Positions 26,485 through 34,679 of a DNA stretch of 64,000 nucleotides are shown piece after piece. The position numbers were made by a program, and so were the translations under genes. The notes under the pieces are model-generated. The model made no database searches and had not been told where the DNA came from. It worked only from the letters and a program-made list of their open reading frames with translations. How positions within the stretch are numbered: the first letter of the stretch is position 1; every line of letters starts with the position of its first letter. The stretch spans positions 1 through 64,000 of the forward strand of contig NZ_JBBKBG010000007.1 of NCBI RefSeq assembly GCF_037892545.1, in the 5' to 3' direction. The DNA is from Pseudogracilibacillus sp037892545. GTDB taxonomy: Bacteria > Bacillota > Bacilli > Bacillales > Amphibacillaceae.

Positions 26485-27849
26485 TTATTTAAATTTTTTT
26501 GCATAGCCTTCTTTGTTCACTTGAGGTGTTCGAGCAATTGCTAATGCATCTTCTGGAACATCTACGTTAATAGTCGAACCAGCTGCAATGAGTGATCCTT
26601 TCTTAACAGTGACAGGCGCAATTAAATTTGTGTTACAACCGATAAAACTATCATCTTCAATGATTGTTTCATGTTTATTCTTTCCATCATAATTTACTGT
26701 AATGGAACCACAACCAACATTGACATCTGTTCCTAAAGTTGCATCACCAATATAGCTTAAATGCGATACTTTCGAACGGTTATCAATAGTTGATTTCTTT
26801 ACTTCTACAAAGTTTCCAACCCTTACTTCATCACCAATGTTTGTTTCTGGGCGAATATGTGCGAATGGACCAATATTCACATTACTTCCTATTTTACTAT
26901 TAGTCACTACACTTTGTCTAATAACCGAGTTATTTGCAATATGACAATCGACAATTTCCGTATTCGGTCCGATCGTCGATGATGCTCCGATATATGTTTT
27001 TCCTGTTATAACGGTGCCAGGATAAATCGTTACATCTGATTCAATTGTTACTTCTGGTCCGATGTATGTATTGTCTATGTCCATTAAAGTAACACCATTA
27101 CGTAAATGCTGTTCATTAATTCTTCGTTTCATCACATTGCTCGCTGTCGCCAATGCTACTCGATCATTGATACCGATGATTTCATCTTCATCTTCTGTCA
27201 CATATGCCGTGACCATTTCTCCAGCATTTTTCATTATTTCGATCACATCTGTTAAGTAGTATTCTTCTTGTGCATTATCATTACTTACTTGCTTTAATGC
27301 TGCAAATAATGCTTCATTATCAAAACAGTATGTGCCTGTATTAATTTCATTTATACGTTGTTCTGCTTCGTTTGCATCTTTTTGTTCGACAATTTTTTCT
27401 ACATGACCTGTTTCATCACGAATGATTCTACCGTATCCTACTGGATTTTCTACTTTCGTCGTTAAGATGGTCGCCTTTGCACCTTTTTCCTCGTGATAGT
27501 CAAAAATCGCCTGATACGTTTCAGCCGTAATTAACGGAGTATCTCCACAAACGACAATTGTTGTACCACGCTTATTTTCCAAAAGTGCTTCTGCTTGCAT
27601 GACAGCATGTGCAGTCCCTAATTGTTCTTCCTGCATGACAAAATCTACTTCGTCATGGATTGCTTTTTTTACTTCGTCAGCACCGTGACCTACGACTGTT
27701 ACAAGTTGTTCTACCTTTGTAGGTTTCAACGCTTCAATTACGTATTGAATCATTGGACGGTCTAATATTGGATGAAGTACTTTATATAGCTTTGATTTCA
27801 TTCTCGTACCTTGACCTGCAGCTAAAATAACTGCATAACGATTTTTCAC
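26485..27849 (-). CDS. glmU: Bifunctional UDP-GlcNAc pyrophosphorylase / GlcN-1-P acetyltransferase
   Basis: Makes UDP-GlcNAc for wall synthesis. The N-terminal uridyltransferase domain has LAAGQGTRMKSKLYKVLHP. The C-terminal left-handed beta-helix acetyltransferase has hexapeptide repeats and NIGPFAHIRPETNIG, then CGSITVNYDGKNKHETIIED. The start is the GTG at 27849, with GGAGGG 7 nt upstream and the family N-terminus MKNRYAVIL. The reading from 27879 adds 10 unmatched residues. Confidence 0.96.
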   Translation of the reverse strand: MKNRYAVILAAGQGTRMKSKLYKVLHPILDRPMIQYVIEALKPTKVEQLVTVVGHGADEVKKAIHDEVDFVMQEEQLGTAHAVMQAEALLENKRGTTIVVCGDTPLITAETYQAIFDYHEEKGAKATILTTKVENPVGYGRIIRDETGHVEKIVEQKDANEAEQRINEINTGTYCFDNEALFAALKQVSNDNAQEEYYLTDVIEIMKNAGEMVTAYVTEDEDEIIGINDRVALATASNVMKRRINEQHLRNGVTLMDIDNTYIGPEVTIESDVTIYPGTVITGKTYIGASSTIGPNTEIVDCHIANNSVIRQSVVTNSKIGSNVNIGPFAHIRPETNIGDEVRVGNFVEVKKSTIDNRSKVSHLSYIGDATLGTDVNVGCGSITVNYDGKNKHETIIEDDSFIGCNTNLIAPVTVKKGSLIAAGSTINVDVPEDALAIARTPQVNKEGYAKKFK

Positions 27850-27941
27850 AAAGTTACCCTCCAATCTTATGTTCACCATTATAAGATAATATCGTAAAAA
27901 ACCAATGAATTCAACTAAAAAATGTATTTTTCACAAAAAAA

Positions 27942-28070
27942 GACCGAGTTAAAAGAACAGCCACCTAAAAATTATTGAATGAAAAATTGGTAGAAATGGT
28001 GAAACGCTTACATTTTACCGTGTTTCTTTTTTTCAAACCACAATTTATCAAGGCTTTCTTTTCTCGGTCT
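27942..28070 (-). terminator. Possible long-range hairpin after spoVG
   Basis: The minus strand has AGACCGAG (near 28070-28063) complementary to CTCGGTCT (near 27949-27942), the latter followed by a T run. The two arms are about 110 nt apart, so this is an unusual terminator if it is one. The spoVG-glmU gap of 236 bp has no other clear element. Confidence 0.3.
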
Positions 28071-28085
28071 TCTCTTTTTTTCATA

Positions 28086-28382
28086 TTAGGAAACGCCCGC
28101 GTTTTCTAGCTCTAATACGTCCGCTTCTTCCCCTTTTTCTTCATATGTTTTTAATACAGCAGTCTGTATTTTTTCCCTCATCTTTGAATTGATAGGATGA
28201 GCAATATCTCTAAATTCTCCGTCTGCAGTACGTTTCGACGGCATTGCAACAAACAACCCATTATTACCATCAATTACTCGTACATCATGTACAACAAACT
28301 CATCATCAAATGTAATTGAAGCAATTGCACGCATTTTTCCTTCCGTACTAACACGACGTAATCGGACATCTGTTACTTCCAA
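28086..28382 (-). CDS. spoVG: Regulatory protein SpoVG
   Basis: Small conserved nucleic-acid-binding regulator that affects septation and, in other Firmicutes, virulence and capsule genes. The 98-aa protein is nearly identical to the family core (VRVIDGNNGLFVAMPSKRT). The start is a TTG at 28382 with AAAGGTGG 8 nt upstream. The yabJ gene that precedes spoVG in B. subtilis is absent, so purR is the immediate upstream neighbour. Confidence 0.97.
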   Translation of the reverse strand: MEVTDVRLRRVSTEGKMRAIASITFDDEFVVHDVRVIDGNNGLFVAMPSKRTADGEFRDIAHPINSKMREKIQTAVLKTYEEKGEEADVLELENAGVS

Positions 28383-28426
28383 TTATTTCACCACCTTTTG
28401 CTCAAAAAAACTAGTATGTATATTAT

Positions 28427-28453
28427 ATTCTCTATATAAATTAAAAATCCTGC
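28427..28453 (-). promoter_or_regulatory. sigma-H promoter of spoVG
   Basis: The minus strand carries GCAGGATTT (28445-28453), an 11-bp spacer and AGAGAAT (28427-28433), which fits the sigma-H consensus RNAGGAWWW-N11-13-RNNGAAT at every position. The -35 is essentially the same as that of B. subtilis spoVG. It overlaps the downstream arm of the purR terminator. Confidence 0.8.
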
Positions 28454-28492
28454 CTATTTTCAAAATTATTTTAAAAATAAGCAAGATTTTTC
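28443..28492 (-). terminator. purR terminator overlapping the spoVG promoter
   Basis: An 18-bp stem with two G-U pairs, AAAAATCTTGCTTATTTT against AAAATAGGCAGGATTTTT on the minus strand, separated by a loop of about 13 nt. The stem ends in TTTTTAATTT, just past the purR stop. Confidence 0.65.
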
Positions 28493-28494
28493 TA

Positions 28495-29307
28495 CTATTC
28501 GTAAAAACTTCCCCGATGTACATCAATATGTTTCTTTCGATAATCTACATTTGATACTTTTATAAGCGATGTATATTGATCGATCATGCGCTCATCTTCT
28601 TCATCTTCCGCTTCTGCAAACACACCGATACCGACAACCGTCGCTTTAAATTCTTCTAATAGGTTCATCATCCCAGATACCGTACCACCATTTTTCATAA
28701 AATCATCAATAATGAGTACATTTTTTCCTTCTTGTAAGTTCCGTTTCGGTAATACCATCGTTTGAATTTTTTGTGAACGACCCGAAACATAGTTAATACT
28801 TACGGAGGATCCTTCTGTCACACGCATGTTTCGACGAATAATAACGACTGGTACTTGTAAGTAATCTGCTACCGCATATGCTAAAGGAATCCCTTTTGTT
28901 TCTACCGTGACAACTGCATCAATTTTTTCATGTTGAAATGCTGAAACAAATGCTTGACCAATTTCCTTAATAATGGCTGGATTACCTAACAAATCACTCA
29001 TATATAAATAACCACCAGGTAAAATACGAGAGGCATCTTGTAAGTCTTCACATACTTTATCAATAAATGAACTGCTCGCTTCTTTCGAAAATGCCGGGAC
29101 ATACTCTACCCCACCAGCAGCACCAGAAACTCTATGTAATACACCTATTCCTTCGTATTGAAACATCTCATGGATCATATCTAAATCTTCACTAATCGAT
29201 GATTTGGATGCATCAAATCGATCTGTAAAGTATGTTAATTGTGTCAATGTTCTTGGATGATTTAAAAAATAATTTGTCAATCCGATTAATCGATCACTAC
29301 GTTTCAT
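28495..29307 (-). CDS. purR: Purine operon repressor PurR
   Basis: Represses purine synthesis genes; PRPP relieves DNA binding. The N-terminal winged helix (about 1-75) is joined to a catalytically inactive PRT domain with the PRPP loop VLIIDDFMKNGGTVSGM near residue 198. 270 aa is slightly shorter than B. subtilis PurR (285) at the C-terminus. In B. subtilis it follows ispE; here the upstream neighbour is a UPF0182 gene. Confidence 0.95.
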   Translation of the reverse strand: MKRSDRLIGLTNYFLNHPRTLTQLTYFTDRFDASKSSISEDLDMIHEMFQYEGIGVLHRVSGAAGGVEYVPAFSKEASSSFIDKVCEDLQDASRILPGGYLYMSDLLGNPAIIKEIGQAFVSAFQHEKIDAVVTVETKGIPLAYAVADYLQVPVVIIRRNMRVTEGSSVSINYVSGRSQKIQTMVLPKRNLQEGKNVLIIDDFMKNGGTVSGMMNLLEEFKATVVGIGVFAEAEDEEDERMIDQYTSLIKVSNVDYRKKHIDVHRGSFYE

Positions 29308-29433
29308 ACAGTCACCCCAAAAGCCGAATATTTACTAATAATATAGCACTTACATACGGTTTTCATCAAGTTAATGACGTTATGAACGATAAAAAAAGCC
29401 CTTTTCTAGCTCGTTTTTGAACAAATAAAGAAC

Positions 29434-29471
29434 AAATCCGAACAATACAAATACATGTATCATTCGGATTT
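29434..29471 (-). terminator. Hairpin after the UPF0182 gene
   Basis: AAATCCGAA / TTCGGATTT (29434-29442 with 29463-29471) with a 20-nt loop that itself contains ATACATGTAT. The tail (GTTCTTTATTTG) is only moderately T-rich, so it is a weak terminator candidate. Confidence 0.45.
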
Positions 29472-29516
29472 TGGTAAATATGATAGAACAACTTCTCATA
29501 TATATGTCATACTCAG

Positions 29517-32297
29517 TTATTCTACTGTCTGTAACCTTGCTTCGATTTGTTCCATAATTTCTCCTGCTTCAGCCCAGTTCCCATCTTGCATTGCTTTTTG
29601 ATAATCATCAAACAAGGTACTTATTTCTTGTAATGTTTCATCTGCATTCATTATTGGAGGTACTTCTTCAGATCCATCTTGCTCTTCGTTACTTTCATCT
29701 GAACCTTCCTCTACATCTTCGTCTAATGGTTCTTCTGGAACATCTTCTGGTTTTACGCCTGATTCTACCAGTTTCAATATTTTCTCTACTGCCTTATCGA
29801 ACGTTTCTTCCATCACGATATGGTCTTCATACGCCATAATCACCTGTTTTACTTCTGGTAATGATGTTTCGTTCGATGATTCGATATATACCGGTTCTAC
29901 ATATAACACGGTATCTTCTATCGGGATGACGAGCAAGTTCCCTCGTATCACTTTTGAGCCACCTTGTGACCATAAATTTAATTGTTGTGAAATATAACTA
30001 TCTTGGTTAATTCTGTTTTCAATTTGTTGTGGTCCATATACGTTTTTCTGTTTTGGGAAACGATAGACGAACATGTCGCCGTAATTTTCTCCGTCATTTC
30101 GGACACCCATCCAAGCTATCATGTTTTGGCGTTTTTTCGGTGTATATGGCATCATCAAAATAAATTCTTCCTTATCCTCTTCCGCCATTTTCATCGTAAT
30201 ATAGTATGGGTCCATTTCAATATCTTCATTGAAATATTTTTCTGTTGGAAATTCCCAATAATCTTCACGATTATAAAACACTTCTAAATTCGACATATGA
30301 TAGGTTCCGTACATTTTTGCTTGAATTTTAAATAAATCTACAGGATAACGGAAGTGTGCATGAACATCTTCTGGAATTTCCTCTGTAAATAAATCTGGGA
30401 ACATTTTCGCATATGTTTGAACGAGTGGATCTTCTTCATCCACCATATAAAAGTTCACTTCTCCAGAGTAAGCATCTACAACAGCCTTTACAGAGTTTCG
30501 AATATAGTTTTCCTTCCCATCATATGCTTCAGAATATGGATAGCCGTCAGAACGAACATATCCATCAATAATCCATGCTAATGACCCATCTTCACGAACG
30601 ATTATATATGGATCGTCATCATACGTGAAAAACGGCGCAATTTCATTTACACGATCGATAATATTTCGATGTTTCAACAACTGACTTTCCTTCGTCAACT
30701 GATCAGAGAACAGTGTTCTAAATGAACCTTCTTTTATGGCAAATAATACTTTATTAATACCTTTTAATGGAATACCTAAATCCGCTTCATAACGATTTGT
30801 CGCATTTTCATCCCCTGTTGGATAGTCAAATTCATCTACTTTCGAATTCGTAATAACAGAAGGATAGTCCTCTTCCCCAAAGTAAATTTGTGGCTGTGTT
30901 ACTTCCAATGATCCTTCCACCGGAATATTTCGTAACATATATTCAGGTTGACCCTGACCTGTTACTTTGTTTACGTGACTCATCGAAACCCCATATCCAT
31001 GTGTATAACGTAAATTTTTGTTGACCCATGTTTTAGCCTGATCTGGTAAATCATTCGTACTTAATTCACGAGCCCCGATAAATACTTGCTCATACTCTCC
31101 ATCCACCTCATAACGGTCGATATCCATATCATTAAACTGATAATACGTTCTGAACGTTTGTAACTGATTATAAATATCCAACAGTGGTCTCGAATCATTT
31201 AAACGAACATTATGTAATGTTAAATCGTTTCGTTCCACCATTTCTTCTGTTAACGTTGCATCTCCAGGGCTTTCCTTTTGCTCAATATCATCTAGCCCAT
31301 ATGCTGCACGTGTTAATTGTAAATTATGTTCTAAAAACGGTTCTTCACGAGAAAATTCATTCGGCGACACCATAAAGTTTTGAACTCCGAATGATGCTAA
31401 TTGACCAAGTACGATAAAAATAACGTACATCAATATCGGCCGGATTGCTGACATAATTTTTCCTTTAAATAAAACTACCATCATCCATATAGCCGCAATG
31501 ATAGCGACTGCTGCTAAAACATATGCTTTCGGTATGTTTACAAATTTATCTGTAAAACTTAAACCGTGTACGACACTCTTTTGAAAAATATTTACTTGAT
31601 CTGTAAGCAATGTATTATAACGGCCTAAATAATGAATACCGGCTAATAATAATCCGAGAACACCAAATGTTGTTGCTAAATGAATTTGTGCGGAGCGACT
31701 GACTCGATACATATAAAAGACCGAATAAGCTGCGATTTGCACAATTAAGAAAAAGAAAAATAAATTAACGAGCGTATATAAAATAAACTCAATAAATGGC
31801 AGTTGGAACATGTAAAAAGAAACATCTTTTCCGAAATAAGGGTCGACCTCATTAAATGGTACAAAATACAAAAACTTTAACGCCTTTTCCCAGCCGACTC
31901 CTTTAACGATGACACTACCTATCACCCCTACAATCGCTGAGGCAATGATTATGAGGCTATACGCCATTTTTCCTTTCGCAATAAACGATGGCAATTGTAC
32001 GGGAGTAAATTGCCTCAAAAAACTAAAGCGAATAAAATAAAATGTAAGAAATGATAAGATGAAAAATAAAATAAACCCGGCAACAGCTAGTAATACTTTA
32101 CTGGATAATATCGTCATGAAAACTTGCGAAAAACCAATAGAATCAATCCAAATATAATCTGTAAACAACTGGAATCCAATCGTCACAACGATAAAAAGAA
32201 CAAATATAATTGCTAGCCAAATGAGTGGCGTTTTTATTTTTTTAATATACGCTTCCATCTGTTCTGGTGAAATTGATTGATTTTGTCGTTTCAACAT
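29517..32297 (-). CDS. UPF0182 family membrane protein
   Basis: Large membrane protein of unknown function. Residues about 1-330 contain seven or so transmembrane segments. The rest is a long, mostly extracytoplasmic domain with conserved family stretches such as YFVPFNEVDPYFGKDVSFYM and RYTHGYGVSMSHVNKVT (about residue 430). The C-terminus has a very acidic linker (about 840-890). 926 aa is normal for the family. A GGGGGGAG Shine-Dalgarno precedes the ATG. It occupies the veg-purR interval where B. subtilis has sspF and ispE, so it looks inserted relative to that order. Confidence 0.85.
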   Translation of the reverse strand: MLKRQNQSISPEQMEAYIKKIKTPLIWLAIIFVLFIVVTIGFQLFTDYIWIDSIGFSQVFMTILSSKVLLAVAGFILFFILSFLTFYFIRFSFLRQFTPVQLPSFIAKGKMAYSLIIIASAIVGVIGSVIVKGVGWEKALKFLYFVPFNEVDPYFGKDVSFYMFQLPFIEFILYTLVNLFFFFLIVQIAAYSVFYMYRVSRSAQIHLATTFGVLGLLLAGIHYLGRYNTLLTDQVNIFQKSVVHGLSFTDKFVNIPKAYVLAAVAIIAAIWMMVVLFKGKIMSAIRPILMYVIFIVLGQLASFGVQNFMVSPNEFSREEPFLEHNLQLTRAAYGLDDIEQKESPGDATLTEEMVERNDLTLHNVRLNDSRPLLDIYNQLQTFRTYYQFNDMDIDRYEVDGEYEQVFIGARELSTNDLPDQAKTWVNKNLRYTHGYGVSMSHVNKVTGQGQPEYMLRNIPVEGSLEVTQPQIYFGEEDYPSVITNSKVDEFDYPTGDENATNRYEADLGIPLKGINKVLFAIKEGSFRTLFSDQLTKESQLLKHRNIIDRVNEIAPFFTYDDDPYIIVREDGSLAWIIDGYVRSDGYPYSEAYDGKENYIRNSVKAVVDAYSGEVNFYMVDEEDPLVQTYAKMFPDLFTEEIPEDVHAHFRYPVDLFKIQAKMYGTYHMSNLEVFYNREDYWEFPTEKYFNEDIEMDPYYITMKMAEEDKEEFILMMPYTPKKRQNMIAWMGVRNDGENYGDMFVYRFPKQKNVYGPQQIENRINQDSYISQQLNLWSQGGSKVIRGNLLVIPIEDTVLYVEPVYIESSNETSLPEVKQVIMAYEDHIVMEETFDKAVEKILKLVESGVKPEDVPEEPLDEDVEEGSDESNEEQDGSEEVPPIMNADETLQEISTLFDDYQKAMQDGNWAEAGEIMEQIEARLQTVE

Positions 32298-32438
32298 TCT
32301 CCCCCCTTAATTCTGTTTATATATATTTGTTGAAATAGTTTTCACACATCTATATAGATAAGTCTATCGTTTATCATAACAGACTTGACCGCTTTATTTC
32401 ATGTATTTATTCATTTTTCTTACAATGTTTGTTTTTGG

Positions 32439-32641
32439 TTCTTGCAACTTTGGGCTGGATTCTTGCAACTTTGGCCTGGATTCTTGCAACTTTGCCATAT
32501 ATTCTTGCAACTTCAGCATGTATTCTTGCAACTTTGGCACGTATTCTTGCAACTTCGACCTATATTCTTGCAACTTTGGGCTGTATTCTTGCAACTTCCA
32601 CACGGATTCTTGCAACTTTGCCCCATATTCTTGCAACTTCC
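32439..32641. repeat. Ten-unit 21-bp tandem repeat, intergenic
   Basis: The core CTTGCAACTT starts at 32441 and recurs every 21 bp, ten times, ending at 32639. Most units share a longer core of about 13 bp (ATTCTTGCAACTT), while the remaining 8 bp vary. Because 21 is divisible by three, several frames stay open (LQEYxxK-type heptads on the minus strand, ILATxxx on the plus strand). None has a convincing Shine-Dalgarno, so I do not call a gene. Similar repeats are seen, from memory, between genes in other Bacillaceae. Confidence 0.85.
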
Positions 32642-32735
32642 TATTTCCATATTTGTACGTTACATTTGTTGAAGGAGCAAAAATTCATCAAGATAGAGGC
32701 ATTTTTAATACCACGCTAAAAGCTATTTAGAAACT

Positions 32736-32772
32736 AAAAAAGAGTAGTACAACAATAGGGTTGTACTACTCT
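32736..32772 (-). terminator. veg terminator, overlapping the veg stop codon
   Basis: Perfect 13-bp stem AGAGTAGTACAAC / GTTGTACTACTCT (32741-32753 with 32760-32772), 6-nt loop and minus-strand T run. The upstream arm contains the last veg codons including the TAG stop (32766-32768). Confidence 0.85.
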
Positions 32773-33023
32773 GTTACTGCCTTACCTTTATCTTCTAAAA
32801 AATTAATTTCTACCGCTTCTGTCAACACATCCGCGTAGCTATAAGAGACTCGTTCAAATGCATTCTCTTCTTTATCAAGTTCTACTACGAAAACAGCCGG
32901 ATACGTTTCAGATAAAACACCTGAACGACTTATTGTCTTACGTCTACCACCATTTGCAGTTAGTTTTAACCGCTTGCCAATCTGACCTTCAAGACCTTTT
33001 TTAATTTCCATTATTGTTTTCAA
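32766..33023 (-). CDS. veg: Veg protein (biofilm-matrix stimulator family)
   Basis: Small conserved Firmicute protein that in B. subtilis stimulates biofilm matrix genes through SinR. The 85-aa product has the invariant LTANGGRRKTISRSGVL block and the ERVSYSYADVLTEAVE block. The start is set at the TTG at 33023, which has GAGGTGG 7 nt upstream; the longer reading starts before the Shine-Dalgarno. It has two strong promoters, in line with veg being one of the most highly transcribed genes in B. subtilis. Confidence 0.93.
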   Translation of the reverse strand: MKTIMEIKKGLEGQIGKRLKLTANGGRRKTISRSGVLSETYPAVFVVELDKEENAFERVSYSYADVLTEAVEINFLEDKGKAVTE

Positions 33024-33047
33024 TAGGACTCCACCTCTCTGTGTATC

Positions 33048-33076
33048 ATTATAACACAATTAGGCATTATCGTCAA
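33048..33076 (-). promoter_or_regulatory. veg promoter, proximal
   Basis: TTGACG (33071-33076), 17-bp spacer, TATAAT (33048-33053) on the minus strand, about 25 bp upstream of the veg start. Confidence 0.8.
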
Positions 33077-33087
33077 ATAAAGGTTTA

Positions 33088-33117
33088 ATTATACCAATTT
33101 CCTATTTATAAAGTCAA
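33088..33117 (-). promoter_or_regulatory. veg promoter, distal
   Basis: TTGACT (33112-33117), 18-bp spacer, TATAAT (33088-33093) on the minus strand, 40 bp upstream of the proximal promoter. Confidence 0.7.
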
Positions 33118-33158
33118 CTACTTAGACAATTTATTTTATTTTTATTTTTAAAAAGGTA

Positions 33159-34034
33159 TTATGCACTATAAATCGTATTTGCTAGTCGTGCAAATTCTTC
33201 AATTGTTAAGGATTCTCCTCTTCTCGTCCCGTCTATATCTGCTTTTCGTAAAAATGCATCGATTTGCGCTTTATCCAATGTCCCTTTAAAGTACGTTTGT
33301 AAATTGTTCCGTAATGTTTTTCGACGATGTTTAAAGCTCGCTTGCACTAATGCAAAAAACTGATCTTCATCATGCACATGTACGAGAGGTTGGTCACGGC
33401 GTACTAATCGTAATACACTAGAAATAACATTCGGTTGTGGGATGAATACCGTTTTCGGTACATCCATCACAATACTAGCCTCCGTATAGTATTGAACCGC
33501 AATCGACAATGAGCCGTATGCCTTCGTATTAGGCTTAGCAGCCATCCGCTCCGCCACTTCTTTTTGTAACATAACATTCATGCTTTCAATCGATGTACGT
33601 TGTTGTAACACTCCCATTAAAATCGGTGTCGTAATATAATATGGTAAATTAGCGACAATATGAACCGCCTGGTCTGGGCTAAAATGTTTTTCGATTATTT
33701 CCGTTAAATTTACTTGTAAAATATCTTGATTAATTACTTCTATATTATCATAAGCACTTAATGTATCTTCTAAAATAGGAATTAATCGCTGGTCGATTTC
33801 AAATGCCACAACATTTTTTGCACTAATAGCTAACTGCTCTGTTAACGAACCAATTCCTGGTCCAATTTCGATTACTCCACTCGTTTTATCAATATGTGCA
33901 TATTCAATAATTTTGCGCAATATATTGCTATCAATTATAAAATTTTGCCCTAAACTTTTCTTAAAGGAGAAATCATATGTTTGTAAAATTTCCTTCGTTC
34001 TTTTCGGTGTTGCGATATAATCGTTTTTCGTCAT
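33159..34034 (-). CDS. rsmA: 16S rRNA dimethyladenosine transferase
   Basis: Dimethylates A1518 and A1519 at the 3' end of 16S rRNA (KsgA). The 291-aa protein has SLGQNFIIDSNIL, the SAM-binding VIEIGPGIGSLTEQL and the catalytic NLPYYITTPI motif. The yabG gene usually found between rsmA and veg is missing. It is 9 bp downstream of rnmV. Confidence 0.96.
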   Translation of the reverse strand: MTKNDYIATPKRTKEILQTYDFSFKKSLGQNFIIDSNILRKIIEYAHIDKTSGVIEIGPGIGSLTEQLAISAKNVVAFEIDQRLIPILEDTLSAYDNIEVINQDILQVNLTEIIEKHFSPDQAVHIVANLPYYITTPILMGVLQQRTSIESMNVMLQKEVAERMAAKPNTKAYGSLSIAVQYYTEASIVMDVPKTVFIPQPNVISSVLRLVRRDQPLVHVHDEDQFFALVQASFKHRRKTLRNNLQTYFKGTLDKAQIDAFLRKADIDGTRRGESLTIEEFARLANTIYSA

Positions 34035-34043
34035 AGTATCCCC

Positions 34044-34592
34044 CTATAATAGTATACGTTTCATTGCCTCATCTAATTCTTCTTTTTGAATATGAAACAT
34101 ATGTAATCGATATAATAATTGTTTTCCGTTCGTATATCCTATATGCAATAATTTTCCTATTTGTTCTCTACGCTCTTTTGCTCCGCTTCCGCCAATTAAC
34201 CCGTAACGAATTAAATCTGCTTTCGTTATCGAAGATTCTACAGTATCTTCGAGCTCATACACATGACGTAATGCTTTTTGAATGGCCGGAATGGAAGCAT
34301 GTTCAATTCCGATGCTTTTGATCGAAGACTTTGCCTTTGCCTCTTCTCGTTGCAAAAATGCATGTTTGCATCCAGGCACAGCTTGATCGATGATATGACG
34401 TATTCTTTCTCCTGGATAATCAGGATCCGTAAATATAATGACTCCTCTTTTTTCCTTCGCATGTGCAATGAGTGCTAATGTTTCCTCATTAATCGCCGAG
34501 CCATTCGTCTCTATCGTATCTGCATCCACAGCTAGTTTTATTTTTGTCGTATCACTTTTTCCCTCCACGACGATTATTTCCTTTATCCTCAT
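34044..34592 (-). CDS. rnmV: Ribonuclease M5
   Basis: Matures 5S rRNA in Bacilli. The Toprim domain is clear: VVEGKSDTTKI at the N-terminus and TDPDYPGERIR near residue 55, supplying the catalytic Glu and DxD. 182 aa is the normal size. Paired with rsmA as in relatives. Confidence 0.95.
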   Translation of the reverse strand: MRIKEIIVVEGKSDTTKIKLAVDADTIETNGSAINEETLALIAHAKEKRGVIIFTDPDYPGERIRHIIDQAVPGCKHAFLQREEAKAKSSIKSIGIEHASIPAIQKALRHVYELEDTVESSITKADLIRYGLIGGSGAKERREQIGKLLHIGYTNGKQLLYRLHMFHIQKEELDEAMKRILL

Positions 34593-34638
34593 AAAGCGCC
34601 TCTTTCTTATTTCATTCTTATTTCTATTATAATAGAAA

Positions 34639-34671
34639 ATGCTCTCGTCATGTTAATAATGACAAGAGCAT
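34639..34671 (-). terminator. Terminator after the yabE-like gene
   Basis: 13-bp stem with one G-U pair (34639-34651 with 34659-34671), 7-nt loop and minus-strand TTTTC tail. It lies 9 bp past the stop codon. Confidence 0.75.
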
Positions 34672-34679
34672 ATTAAAAA

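Noticed and set aside
28000..28016. cre-like sequence TGTAAGCGTTTCAC (minus strand) between spoVG and glmU
   Set aside because: It lacks one base of the symmetric 14-bp CcpA site and mismatches the last two positions, and there is no reason to expect CcpA control here.
32394..32636. Open frame of 80 aa with LQEY-type heptads on the minus strand
   Set aside because: It is produced by the 21-bp repeat, all frames across the array are open, and no ribosome-binding site precedes the ATG.
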